A DNA stretch of 64,000 nt, from positions 11,853,601 through 11,917,600 of the forward strand of contig CM073322.1 in the NCBI GenBank assembly GCA_037043015.1, written 5' to 3'. The translations under genes and the position numbers were made by a program. This DNA comes from Bryum argenteum (Eukaryota; Streptophyta; Bryopsida; Bryales; Bryaceae). Within the stretch, counting starts at the first letter, position 1; each line of letters starts with the position of its first letter. The notes beneath the pieces were generated by a model. The model worked only from the letters and a program-made list of their open reading frames with translations. It was not told the DNA's origin and ran no database searches. Below are positions 35,441-48,419 of this stretch, in pieces.

Positions 35441-38400
35441 ATGCCACAGGCGGTCCGCACAGAATCCCAAATAACCGCCCCCATGGATGGGAAGCAAGAA
35501 ATGGTCGACGCTCCTGTCAAAATATATGACAGAGCGTATACTGTGACATACCCGAAGGAGTTATATGAGGATTTGTGCGTGGAGTTCGCACAGTACTCAA
35601 AGGCGGACCTCAAGCCCGGGAGTAGACGTCGATGTTTCTACTGCGTATAATGCGGTAGGAACAACTTCTCCAACAAGATGATGTTGAACGCGCACAGGTT
35701 TGAGAGCGGATGCCCGGTTGTGAAGTCCGCGGATGGAGAGCTCGCCACGCTCTACCCATATCCTGACTTCGAGCAAGGGCATGGGAAAATTGTGGAGGGA
35801 TTTGCCAAGCATGGCAAGTCTAAGCGTGACACAGTTGGGGCAGTTGTGCAAGAAAAGGAGGAGGTTCTCCTGCGCGATGACGTACGAAGAAGAGCAAGAA
35901 AGCCGTGGTACAGGGTTTTCGGGGGCAGCACGGTGAGGGTTTGCCTATCACCCCGGCATTTATTATTGGGCCTGCACCGACGAAGAAGACAAAGAAAAAT
36001 AAAGGGAAGGAAAAATTTGCAGATATGGATGAAGGTGCTTCTGCTGAATCCGAGGAGATGGAGGAGCCAAAATCTAAGAAGAAGAGACAGACTGCGGCGG
36101 TCCCGGAAGGAGGAGGTGATGTCCACGAGCTGGGGGGGAAGACTAGGACTTCGATGAGGAGGTCTTTAAAGAAGCCGACGGGAAGAGGCACTGACGTGGA
36201 GGAGACCCCCTTGGTGAATCGTAAACAACCGGGTGGTACTGGGCGCAGTTTACTGAACGTGAAGCGTGCATCAACGCCCGATTCCCTTCGTGGCACTGAA
36301 GCTGTGACACAGAGTAAGGAGGATCCTTCCTCTCCGCGTCCGAGCAAAAAAACGAAGAGAAAACGCATTAAATTTCTTTGTCAGTAGACGATGCTCGTAG
36401 AAGACTTGGGTGCACCTTCGCAGAGCATACCGCCCATCGCTGGTAAGCTCCGAATATTATGTATGTTTTTGAATCCCATGTCTACACCACCCTCTAAGTT
36501 ACTTGTTCCTCGCAGTTGTGACACTCGAGAGAGAACTCCACTCGGCGGGGCCCTCTCCGCACTCCCCTCCCGCGCGCCTGCCAGCCCCATCCACCCTCCC
36601 ACCACTCTCCTCCACCCTCCCGCACGATCCTCCACCCTCTCAACAACACTCCTCCTCTTTGCAAAGACGAACCTCCGGCCTTGATCAATCCCATCCACCA
36701 CAAGAAGAGCACCCTCAGTCGGCGATCCAGATGAGCTAGCCAACGCGAGTGAGGTGAATGAAGAGACTCATGTTCGTGAAGAAGTCCCGTCAGCCGAGCC
36801 ACGAGGATTGTCACATGAGGAAGATCTCCCACCTAGAGGCACGCGCTTTCTCTTCTCACCTTGGCGTTCCAGGAAATCCAACGTGGTAAGATACACTCCT
36901 TACTCGCCGCCTCCTCGAGTGCCATATCGGACAACTAATCCGGCTCACCTGTTTCTTCAACCTAAATCCTTGAGCTCAAGAGGACGTCAGCTGGATTTCA
37001 CGGGATGCCCGCAGTCATCACTGCCCCAAGAGCATGCATCGTCGGTGGCACAAGAGGCGGAACTACCCTCCATGCAAGAGGCACCACCGTTAGCCGTCGA
37101 CATTTCAAAGATCTGCAGTGAAGTGGTGGAGGAGAAATTGAAATCTGCGCACAAGAGAAGGGACAATGTGCGCTTTTGGATAATGCAGAGGGGGCGTCGT
37201 CTGTGGAGGATGCCGTGACACAGATGGTCGTGATTTGGAGGTTCATGGGAATACGGTGTGGAGGAGTCGGCGCCGGCGAGTCCTTCCCATTCAAGTACCG
37301 GCATCGGCTCCGGTTGATGATGAATTTGCCACGTGTCGCGAAGATGATGAATCACTCGGAACCGCTTTGTAGTGGGTACAACTAAGCTTAAAGCGAAAGT
37401 GCTAATGTGGAGCTTAGCGACGGCTTCTACCCCCGACATGGTGAAGTTCTGGATTACGGGGAAGGGTGAAGCCACCCTCCCATTCGATTTCAACCCACAC
37501 TGCGTGACATACTGCGAGAAGAGGCGCCGGCATATGGAACAGGCTGAAGAACAGTGGGTCGCAGCTTGTAAGTGTAAATTTGAGGCAAAAGTAAACAAAT
37601 TGCCTTCTCGTGTTCCGCCACGACAACCTCCCATGCCAGACTTGTGGTGCTTGCGAAGCATCGAAGCAGACGTGGCACTGCCGTGGAAGTGGGATTACCC
37701 ATCTGTCGAAGAGTTTCGACGCGCTTGGGAGGAGTCATACAACACGGATGTGTTCCGACAGCAGCTCCAGGAGTGCGTGTTCTGGTGGACATTCAAGAAG
37801 GTGGGTGATCCTCACTTACTTCATGTCTTACATAATCTGATTACATAATTGGTTCCAAATGGGTTCTTGTCCTAACATACCGGATGTTTTGTATGTGGTG
37901 TCACAGAATGACAAGAATCTGAGAGAGGAGCTTAAGTCACAGCGAGATTCCATTACCAACGCATTGGAATCCCTCGTCTCTGAGCAGTGTTCCGGAGAAT
38001 CGTATCCCGAGCTTGATGCCGTCTGCGCATATCCGAAGTGGAACATGGACTACTCACGCTTGAAGAAGATAAGACTAGGGATCGTGACACAATGCAAGCA
38101 GAGAAAGACTCCGCCTTGGCACTCGCAAGGCTGCAGTTTCGGCAGAAGAATGGCCGCCTCCTCGAGCGGATCGTGTGGGAGTGGTGTCCTCTGTACAGGG
38201 TGTTGGTCGCAGCGTGTATCCTCAACGCCTTGCCACCCATGCCTTGGGTACATAATAGTGAGTGACGCCAATCCAGTTTGCATTGTGGCTTTGGGATGTA
38301 GTCTCATTTATACGTGGCCTTTTGTTGTACTGTGATAGGGGGATTCATTAATATATTGTGCAATGGCGTGTGTGCGATTCGAGAATCGAGAGAGATTGAT

Positions 38401-40866
38401 TGCGGATCATACACACGAGAGCGAAACGATTGACCCCACCACCTCTTCTATTGGTGTTCAAAATTGATTGGTATAATAGTTACGGGGCGCACCGACGTGT
38501 CACGTGCCCGGATTATGGGTTGACAGCCAAAGTTATTAGTTATGAGGTAGAAAGGCGTTCCTGGTCCCTGTGGAAGGCCCTCCACGATCTTCTGCAACGA
38601 GGAGACGACTTGTTGACTTCTTCTCTGTGACGACCGTGACACCCTAGCGTAAATCGTGCAAGCCCAAATTGATAGAATCAAGGAGGGGAACGGCTCCGAC
38701 ATCATACGGTCACTGATGGACTGGGTTCATCGGGTGCAGTTCCGGGGACTCCAAGATTTTGCGGCTAGATACCAACACCGTTTCCAAGAGGCTTGGACCA
38801 CCACATGCATTGATGATTGGCGAAAACATCATCATATCTGGTCAGATGTTATGCGGGTTCGCGAAGATCGGGACCTCATGTTCACGACGACCGGCCGGAC
38901 TCGGCGTGGAGCACTCGGGTGGTGAACCTCTTTACCGACGTCTCGAAATTGTATCAAGGGCTCCCGGTGCCATCGTGGCGATGATGAGAATTGGTGGACA
39001 ACGGTAGTTCAAACGACATCGGTAGTGTCGACAACATCCTTGGAGATGCGATTTCGCACCCCTTGCTCTTACATCGGCGGTGAGGGCGATCCGCCGTGTG
39101 TCACGATCGATCTTGGAATCGGACGCGCAACGGTTACCATCGTGACCAAGTCACCTAGAGCCGAGGAATCGTGTACCTTTTAAGTCTGATGCCCCATGCG
39201 CGGCTAAATCTGAAGAAATACGTTGAATTTCATAGGTATGACATATTGTAATTGTTTTGCGGTGCTTTCTATGTGACTCAAGACTGGAGTCTTCTGGAGC
39301 GCCCAAAACAGGGGATGTCGTGGGCTGTGCCGTTTCTGGGGGTGATCCTCACGAAGATGTGGGTCCTCCTCCGAATCAGGGAGGGGGGGGGCATTATCTG
39401 CACTGATGTACGCCAGGCACTGCAGGATAAGTTTCCGACGCAAGAGGAGAAGAGATCGTCACACGTGACACGGTCTCTTGAGAGGGTGCAGGATGTGCCG
39501 GCCGTGTCTACAAAGTTGGGTGACGTCAGCTTATCTCAGTGGTTGGATCCCACACAGGAGACTCCCATTAAGAACACGCCAAGTACGGTGGAACATGTGC
39601 TACGGTTGGATGAAGACTTCGATTCCTGCCGGAAGAAGTTAGAGGAGCAATTTCAAGACGAGCAAGAGTCTGATGCACTTCCTCCTCAGGTCGCCCGAAA
39701 CGACTCGTTAGTCCCGGTCGTAGTTCCCACTGCCACTGAAGATTGTTATATTGCCGATGCATCATATTTCGTGGACTACGACATTCCTGGGGTTTACAAG
39801 GAGCTGGGAATTGATGAAGTCTTGAAGGCTGTTCCGAAGGGGACAGGTGGAAACCACCGTACCGCGCAGACAGTTATTTTCAACCACTTCGGGAAGGAAT
39901 TAATCATCACCAACAAGATGATTCGTAAGTTGAAGGATGAACGGGGCGACTCGGAATCGACATTGTCGACTTCAGATCTTTGTCACGCTTGTACATGCAA
40001 GCGGAGGAGGAACGTCGGCGGAGTGTTCTTTTGGTTAGCTCGTGGGCTTGTGAGTCCTTCCAAAATGGCAAGAATGAGGAACGATTGGGACAAACTCTCA
40101 CTCACTCCTCCGATTGGGAGTGGGAATCGAGGAGGTTAAGGAATTAATACTTCCGTGGATATTTGAAGATCATTGGTCGGTGCTTGTATTTCGAGAGCGG
40201 TGTGCATATGGACTCCTCGCAACGGAACGTTCCACCGTCTGCCAGATCGGCACAATCGATTCTTCTTGCTTGGGTGTACATGGCTTGGCGGCGTCTCGGA
40301 GGAATGCCGTCGTCTCGATGCCGAGGTGATCGGTGTTGGCGTCGGCAACATGATGCGGTGGTTCTGAATGTGACCATCTCGCTATCCGTAACATTGTTCG
40401 CACCCTTAAGGTAAGTTCATAAGTACTCAATGATTTATGGTGGTATGTTTATGTATCTTGAATATGTAAATCAATGTCGCCCAAATTTGACGTGGTGTTG
40501 TGTCGCGTCTTTGTCCCGAGTTTAACATTGTGTCACGTCTTTGTCACGTGTTGTCTATACTCTGTCCGGGAGTTTAATATGTACCACCGTGTGCCTTGGG
40601 CGATTTGGAGTGGGAATAGCTTGAACCCGGGTGCGGCTTGTCCCGATATCTGCGCTCCTTTGATCCGTCCGATGATGAACAAACAGATCCTCCTGCTGAT
40701 TCGCAATGAATTGGACTCGGTGAAGAGAGACAGACGGTTCAAGGCACCGTTTTGCATAATGCGCTCGTCGAAAACAAAGGAAACTGATGCTGACGAGGAA
40801 GACCACTGCGTGATTCTAGAGTCTGCTCCTGCCGAAGAAGAAGAATTGGATGGATTCGATTCGTGA
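35441..40866 (+). pseudogene. MULE cargo gene ending in a Ulp1/SENP-like cysteine protease (broken)
   Basis: A series of plus-strand coding segments with intron-like gaps. Near 35630 a Cys/His cluster (CFYC, then C, H and C) is interrupted by an in-frame TAA at 35648-35650. Lys-rich nuclear-localisation-like tracts follow (36000-36380), then coiled-coil segments (37372-38130, 38656-38925). A long segment at 39390-39960 leads to the protease. The C48 landmarks are split over frames: LPWIFEDHWSVLVF (His motif, about 40150-40192), ESGVHMDSSQ (Asp motif, about 40193-40222, next frame) and CGGSECDHL (possible Cys motif, about 40353). A final segment, 40560-40866, ends with an acidic tail. Ulp1/SENP proteases remove SUMO; here at least two frameshifts and one stop argue that this copy is dead. 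Whether it is one gene or two is unclear. Confidence 0.6.
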
Positions 40867-43515
40867 ACCAATATACTAGTACAGATGGTCCGGCGATGTA
40901 GCTTTAGATGTTGTGTCACAACTGTGACAACTTATATATTCATTTTACATCTTTGCTTCTTCTTGAAACAAACTCAAGGTGTGTGTGGCACTCAGTTAAT
41001 GAGATATTCCTCCTTGATTACATGCTGAGATTTGAAAACTTCACATAATTAACACTTAAGACGGCTGTGGTGTGAATGAATATGAATACTAATGAATATG
41101 AATATGAATATGAATATTGCCGCTTCTGTGGATAATCAAGGAGTTATCCTTTTGTGGGATGTGTCTGCGTGGTCTAGTCCCCAGGTCAAAGTTATGAGCT
41201 CACAAACTTTGGGTTGGAAATTGGTAGTAAAATCTCGGTGTCGAGAACTCCACGACTTCATCTTACCATCATATTGCGTGGGCGCCTTCATCATTGCCTG
41301 AAGGCAAAGCTATATTACTTGTCACGGTGACATCCTTAAAATCGATTGCTTCTTAGTTGGCGGGAGCGATTCACAACGGAAGGGTGTGACGTCTATAGTC
41401 TCCAACCACATGTACTCTTTACATTGTCTTGTTTTCAGCGATGGAAACCACCTAAATGATCTAAATGCAATTCCAAATGCATTAAATGGTCAACGGCAAA
41501 GTTCTTTGAAGGAAGAAACTTCATTGTTTTAGGAATCGACAAGGGAGGTGGGGTATTAGCATCCCTGGGCGGTGCGGTTCAAGTGGCGGCTCGTTCAAAA
41601 ACTAGCGAGGACGAGTAAAGCGCTGCGAAATTAATAAAGACGGTTCGGAGCCGGAGAGTGAGGGAGGCCGTCTGGAAAAATCGGAATATACACTTTATGC
41701 AGGTTCTCTTGTCTCTCAACAGAGAATTTACATCAAAGACAGCCTTATAGGGTTTGTCAACTTCGATGGTGGACAGGTTGTGACGAGCACCGCTGTCGTT
41801 ACAGGATCAACCATGAATATTATCTCAAAGTAGGATAGGTTTGAATTATGACTAAATCATAAGTTAGGGATTCATCCAATTTTTTAAATGTTTAGGGGTA
41901 CTTTCATCAAGAATGGCAACTATGAACTTTACCTAATAACTTGCATTAATAACATTCACCCTTGAATGCCCAACGGGGGTCCCAAGCATAGAAAGTAGAA
42001 ACAAAATGTTTAAAAGAAAATTCATAAATGAAAATGAAGGCAAGCTACTTAAATCTCAGCCATACAATCTTGTAGTTAACTTATTATAGGTCATGTGGAC
42101 CAAAATTTGGATCATGAGGCCTCATGGTTTTTTGAGAATGGAACATATTAGTACTCAACAAACTACTACAAAATAACAACATTTTTACTTTAGAGTGGAA
42201 ATATTACCAACAAAGCTACTACAATGAAAATACCCCCAACTAGAAAGTTAATCACCTTAATCTCAGTATGGCTCTAAAATCCAGAAACCTCATCAAAACA
42301 ATTTCTTTACTCAAATAATAGCCTTGCAATGGTGAATCACATCAAATATCTACGTATGAAAAAAAGTCCTAATTAAAAACCTTACCCCAAAAAAATAAAA
42401 TAAAAAATAAAATAAAAATCCTACATTAAATTTGTGAAGTCCCTCAAAACTAGAGTTTTTGACTGCAAATGGTCAAATTGCATAAAAAGTTCACATTGGA
42501 TTGATTAATTACCACGTAATTCACTATAACGGTATTATCTACTAATTTTGAGAAATGTGGGTTTAGGTGGAGTGGAGCAAAATGTACCCACACAGTACAT
42601 TTGGCTAAACTAAATCTCAATTTGACAATCTGAATATTCCCATTACAACGAATTACGTGTTAATTGTCAATTAATTGTCTAAAACTTTGGTGTTATGTAA
42701 TATTTTAGTACTTTTTCTTAGCCGAAAGTGCACTCACCCTAGTGTGCTTTCGCCCTAGAAATAATTGTATATTAACATGGATTGTATAAGGTTGTCTTAC
42801 GTGACACACTTTTTGAATCTAAACTTCTGTTGTATATAACCTAACACATCATGCTATGTTTGAAGCTGTTAAGCACGCAGCCGTTTGTCCCCACAATTAA
42901 GTATCATTGTTTTTGAGCTACGGTTCAAAAATATATCCGTAAGAGGTAAATATTTCTAAACAGTAGTTAAAAAACATTGTGTCACGTACAAAGCGATGAA
43001 AACCAACGTTATTTTTTTGATTTTAAGCACCCCAAATGCATATGTAACGTTTATTCGAGAACTTCTATTTTTTGTAGTGATCATGATTTTTTACTGAGTT
43101 ATACCTTGAAACCATTCCTCCGATCAACCCTTTCACGAAGAATGCATCTTTCTGTAATCCCATTCTACCTACCGAGCGTCATGCATTCCATCTCTCGAGG
43201 TAACGTTCATCTCTCCTTGAATTCAAACCCATCTTTGATTATAATCTGATGACTTTTCAAATAATGGACACCGAAAATCGAACCAACATATGGTTCAACA
43301 GTATTGCCGATCATAGACTTACTATTGGACGTTCACTCAAACACGCTGACTTAGCAAATATTGTACAGTTTCAGTAGTGTGCATGATAAATTTTTTTTTA
43401 TATCATCATTACATCTCACTTTGTATAATTGCACCAATCAAAAATTGGACCGTCTTGGTATTACGGAGAACAACAATGTCACAGTTACGGTCAAAAAACC
43501 GGCAATCACAAACTC
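40867..43515. other. Gene-free spacer between the convergent MULE genes
   Basis: AT-rich. Contains paired TGTGTCACAACTGTGACA motifs near 40912 and A-rich runs near 42390-42415. A diverged TTAA-element-like end (CACCCTTGAATGCCCAACGG) lies near 41957, but no matching right end was found. Confidence 0.5.
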
Positions 43516-46500
43516 CTAACTACAGACTTTCGTCTCCGTTCCAGGAAATCCTTGCCTCGAAGAAAGAGAGAAGTTACGGCCGTCTTCCACAACGCGTAGT
43601 ACTGGAGAGGCAACCATAGGATGTACTGTGCCATGCCGAATCTCCACCTTGAGTGCGCGTATGCGACCAACAACCTGGTTTAGGTCGGCCACCAGATGCT
43701 CCATCAACACGGGGTTCCCAGTGACCTCATCGTGCAATGAAACAATCAGCTGCCGGAGTGATTCGGCTACATCGGGGACAGCATGATTCCTCCTCACTGG
43801 AGTCTGCTTCGGAGTGGAAACCGGGGATGGAACAGGGCATGCTGTATCGTCATCTGTCACGGTGAGTAACACACGACCCATACCTCCTTGGGCATTACCT
43901 GCCTGGCGACCGCAAAATCTGGCAATTGTTCCTTCCGCAACATCGGGGCGTATCATCAACAAAACCTTTACCACATGCTTGCAAATGTTACCTCGTTGAG
44001 CCCACATGCAATTGCAACCAGCCCACTCTTCTCCGAGATTATGAACCACATACCGAGTGTCACGATTGCTCTGTGATGTTACAAGTGCATAGTTCCCAGG
44101 GAATTGATCCAGAGAGACATCGGAGTCGGGAATGTTGCGTGCCCTCAGAAGCGCAGATACGACAACATCCTGCATTTTCTTGTTGTCCACGAAACCCATC
44201 TCTTTTCGCAATCGCTTATACCAGAAATGGTCGTGGACATCCTCCGTGAGAGTGGTGATACTCCAATCGACGCGGCGACCAACCATCCGAGTTCTTTCGG
44301 ACTTAAGCGCGATTTTTAAATCGTGATACCCTTCTATAGCCGCATTAGTGTCTTGGCCGGCATAAGGTAAGTTTCTGTACCCTACCACCCACATGTGGAC
44401 CTTCTTCAACCACTGGACCTTCATGTACTCCCAGAAATCGACCTCCATGGGATACTTGCAACTAAGGTCGTCAATCCTTGTAGCTGCCCAGGTTTGGGAG
44501 TCGGGTCCTGATGGCGAGGTAGGGTCATACATCATTTGACCAATGTCACGTAAAACTGCAGCACGTATGTGCGCATCCTTGATTTTGTAACACGAATGTT
44601 TTTGCCAAGCACGCCGGACATGCCAAAGGCATAGGAATATTGGGACCATGGGCCGATCATCATCATCGTACAACAACACATATCACTCGGTGTCGATGGC
44701 AAATACGATATGTGACTCTAATCAGCAATAAAAAGATGACAAATTCAGAACCACCTCATGTGGTCAACTAACTTTAAAGCGTTGATCTCGCCCTGAGCGC
44801 AGTCTACGATGAATGCAGAAGGCTCCCAAGTGGGATTAGCCGTCCTCATCCGGACATTCACGGCACGCATCCATGGAGTAAGGTCCGTCTCAGCACACCT
44901 AGACGTGAGTATCCAAGCCACCGGAATCCCTTGCTGCCACTCGTCAAAAACCATGATTGTGTACAAGGGGAACTACGAGGAAACAAGGATATGCATTAGC
45001 AAAGTGTAACACTCACACAATCTAACACCGATACATGAAAGGTAAGTAAGATAAACCTATTTCTATAACGATAACTTTGGAGTAAAGCTACCTACAAATG
45101 GGCGCAAGATCGAGTTATCAAGTCAAAAGCAGAATGCAACCACATCCTAGTCACAACAGATGACACTAAGGAATGATAGCATCCAAGGCACGATGACTAC
45201 GTACCTTTTTCTCATTTGTCCCGAATGTGGCGTCTATGGACACACCACCTCCGTGACCATACTTAACCATCATCTCTTTCTGCCACGGAGTTTGTATACC
45301 AATGGTAAACGGAATGTTGACTCCCGTCAAGCTGCCCTGCACAGCCTCTGGATTAGACAAATCCGTCTCATCAGTAATGGAAGACCTTGTCCATGTTTTT
45401 TGGACCCACATGCGTACACTCTGAGCGTCATTTGAATGCAACATCCACGTCTCCTTGGCATGCTTCCGTGCAATGTTTCGAATGTCCTTCGGGCTAATAA
45501 GAATGTCACGAGTGATAACCTTCCCATCTGCTTCCCAAGAGCTTAAGAACTTAAGATGTTTCTTCATTATCTGGTGAACAGTGTAGTTCTCACGCAAGCA
45601 ATGATCTATGAAATCGATTATCATCGGCGATAAGCGAGCCGATAACGCTCCACGGTCACCAACCTTCATTCCACCGTGAACCACCAAACCATGATTGTTC
45701 ACATGCCGATCTTGAAGGACACACCTCAGCAATGTGCGGTGCATGTAAAAGGATCTTAACCGTGAACCGAGCCTGACATCCCCGCTTTATAGACATGCCC
45801 CACTTCTTCCTCGAGTCCCTTGTCTTGACCCCAAAGAGCCCATAGGTACAGTACCTTCGCAGCGGTGACAATGGGAGATTCGGATGTAGTATCCGGAATC
45901 GATTTAGGAACCAATCAGCACTCTGTATCCACTTTGTAACACCAACACACGCGCGATGCAACACTCCATAGAACGATATAACGAGAGGTTGTGACATTCG
46001 GTGAGATGAAAATACCGTTTGACTCATTGTTAGACGAGGTGGCGTGGGGAGCGAAGTGACACCGAGCATTTGAGGAACGCCGAATGTGGCACCTACATAT
46101 AACCGGGCACTCATAATGTGAGAGTGACAATGTTACGATGACACTCAGTATTATCGAATCCGAAATGTCTTGGTTATGATGTAATAACACGTAACCAACT
46201 CCAAATTTGTATGTGAAGATGAGAAAAATTGTAGGCATTCTTACCATTACCAAACTCCGCGGAATTAGAGAACGCAGCTCCTCGTTAAGATCGGGAATAG
46301 GCTCGATGATGTCTAAACCCATCTCATCAAGATGAATGACACATTCCCCATTCTCTACCGATCCTCTTTGACAATGATCCACATCGGGCTTCACCCAAGG
46401 AGAGAACGCAGAGACAGTGAGGTATGCGTGATACGGGGAATCATTAAGAACCCACCCAGGTTTCTTGCGAATTAATTTTTTTGGTCACAAGAGGTCCATC

Positions 46501-47558
46501 AACAACACTCCCATTCGCAGATTTTTTCAAAACTCTCCTACGCGATGGTTTCGGAGGATGTACATGAGTCACACACGCGTGGATCGCGTTGCAATCGATG
46601 TTGTTCGGTGGCCGTGGTTTAGGCATGAATTTCCGCGGGGCTTTTCGTCCAATTAAACTTCGCGCTTGGCATGAGACGTCTCGTGAGGTGTCCCCTATGA
46701 TACGTAACTCACCTTCGCAATGATCAATTTCTTTCTAGCCCTGGGAGGAGATCCGGTGTGATGGTTTTAACAAGACGGAGTAGTCTTGTGGACCATATTC
46801 GCAATGCCACTGCGCGACATAATAACATTTCGTATTAGTAAACCATGACGATGAACAATGTTCAAAGCATTTTAGTTCTTATCATTTTCATCAGTAAACA
46901 ACGCATGAACAAGGACAGTGTAAGGAATTCCTGAAATTACTTCGAAAAACTAATACTGTCCGGCCAAATCAGAGGTAATCCTAAAGAGGGTGACTTGTGT
47001 CATCCTTACCTTATAATTGTCACGCATTATTGATCACAAAGAAATCTTTGTTGTGTTGTAAGACATAGACCCATTTTTCTGATACAACGACTCTACTTAT
47101 AAAATATCAAAGCGATCCATGAACCGAAGTTTCCTGACCTTGAAAAATACAACGATGTGCGAGCGCCCTCCCTTGCATCCTCAGGGCGCTTGTGGTTCTC
47201 CTTGGTCTCATGCAGAAAACGCATTGTGTCCCCCCTCGCTACCGTTTTGAACTCCAACGATGAAATCTTCTATCCTCTTTGCAGGCACATAACAATATCG
47301 AACTTCGTGATCCTTACCATGTTTCCCACGACGTGCCCGATGCTCCTTGTTCCATTGGAGATTAGTCACCCCAAATGGACCCTCTTTGGGATGTTGGACC
47401 ATCGATTGGATGTGAGCCAGAATCTTAGCCTCAGCACTACTTGAGCTTGCCGACAGACTCTCAAGTGAGTGCACCACTGGAGCAGAATGGGGGGTTTGAG
47501 AAACCATTGCATCGACTACGTCGAACAGGACGGAAAAAACGACTGCATCACCCAACAC
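43516..47558 (-). CDS. MULE transposase with SWIM zinc finger (one in-frame stop)
   Basis: Segments in minus order: 47558-47208 (N-terminal, RYCYVPAKRIEDF), 46626-46444 and 46394-46250 (short linker exons), 46114-45700 (KRGCQARFTVK, a FAR1-like DNA-binding region), 45744-45166, 44966-44770 and 44745-43516. The catalytic triad is visible: Asp in SIDATFGTN (about 45230), Asp in FIVDCAQGE (about 44800) and Glu in AIEGYHD (about 44330). The CLWHVRRAW motif lies between the second Asp and the Glu. A SWIM finger (CNC, then CKH) lies near 43970-44020. It would cut and rejoin the terminal repeats of the element. A TGA at 44683-44685 in the frame before YVLLYDDD looks like a Trp-to-stop change, so this copy may be non-functional. 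Exact splice sites are uncertain. Not FHY3/FAR1, as it sits inside an element with TIRs and a target duplication. Confidence 0.85.
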
Positions 47559-48059
47559 AGATCCTCAATCTATTGAAACATGTGTCACTCACGTGAATGC
47601 AACGAGTAAGAATTTCAGCTCATTATGACTCTGAAGTGAGTGCATCGAGTAAGAATTTCAGCTCACCAGGCCGCAGCGGGGGAGTATATCGAGAATCGGG
47701 CGTCGTATTCGAAGAGAGTAGATTCGACGACCACTGATTTCGTCTGTAAGTGCGTAGGAGAGGATCTCCACAAACAATGCGAATAGTTATTGGTTCTGAA
47801 TGCAATTGAAAGCGATTTCCGGTTCGATGCAAGAGTACATAGTCCACGGCCGATATCATTGGAGATACTCTGGAAGGATGGAGCAGTCTCCGGTTTGGTG
47901 CAATAGCTTTAGAGCAAAACCTTAAACCGAGATGTAGCGGTGGAATTGAATATAATTGTGCCCTCTAGTCGCCCGAAATCGTTGGCAATACCCAAAAACA
48001 CTACGAGACTGTGTACTTCTGTGACATTGGATTTAGATCTAAAGCCGGCTCGAAAGTTG
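47559..48059. other. Right subterminal non-coding part of the MULE
   Basis: Contains a direct repeat (GAGTAAGAATTTCAGCTCA at about 47607 and 47649) and TGTGACA motifs at about 48018 and 48057. Probably holds the transposase promoter. Confidence 0.5.
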
Positions 48060-48371
48060 TGACACAGAATATAAACCTAGCGCCGCCAATATCTTATTGG
48101 TTTAGGAATTATTGTGACACAGAATCTAAACCTAGCCCCTCCAATCTGTGACATAAGCGCGTGGATGGCATGGGGGATGTGGATGGCATGGGGGCGTGGT
48201 GGCGCATCGTGGCATGCGGGGCGAGCGTTTTTCGCGGGCGCAGTGTCTCGGGCGGGCAGGTCCAGTTACCGAGGGGTAACTGGAAAGTGGCGGCGGTAAC
48301 TAAACCGCGCAACCGCGCTGGCGCGGGAGACCGCGCGGGGCTGCCCCACTACAGGGGATTTAGCCTTCTCC
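48060..48371 (-). repeat. Right terminal inverted repeat of the giant MULE
   Basis: Inverse of 33387-33697. It contains three TGTGACA copies (one starts at the inner border) and ends CCTTCTCC directly before the TTTAGTGAG duplication at 48372-48380. Confidence 0.93.
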
Positions 48372-48380
48372 TTTAGTGAG
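48372..48380. repeat. 9-bp target site duplication, right
   Basis: TTTAGTGAG, identical to 33378-33386. Confidence 0.95.
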
Positions 48381-48419
48381 TCGTTTGGAATGCCCTAAAC
48401 TATCGTCATGTGCCCAACT

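Larger units (their letters stand above)
33387..48371. mobile_element. Giant Mutator-like element (14,985 bp) with transposase and Ulp1-like gene
   Basis: A complete element: terminal inverted repeats (33387-33697 and 48060-48371) start GGAGAAGGCTAAATCCCC, and a perfect 9-bp target duplication TTTAGTGAG flanks it, the size expected of the Mutator superfamily. It is clearly GC-richer than the flanking DNA. Contents: a broken plus-strand gene (35441-40866) with a Ulp1-like end, and a minus-strand MULE transposase gene (43516-47558), arranged convergently. The pairing of transposase and Ulp1-like protease in one MULE is known from flowering plants as Kaonashi (KI) elements. The TIRs still match at most positions, and the perfect 9-bp duplication argues against great age. 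Confidence 0.95.

Noticed and set aside
41951..42780. A further TTAA-type element inside the MULE spacer
   Set aside because: A plausible diverged left end (CACCCTTGAATGCCCAACGG) exists, but there is no matching right end or TTAA.
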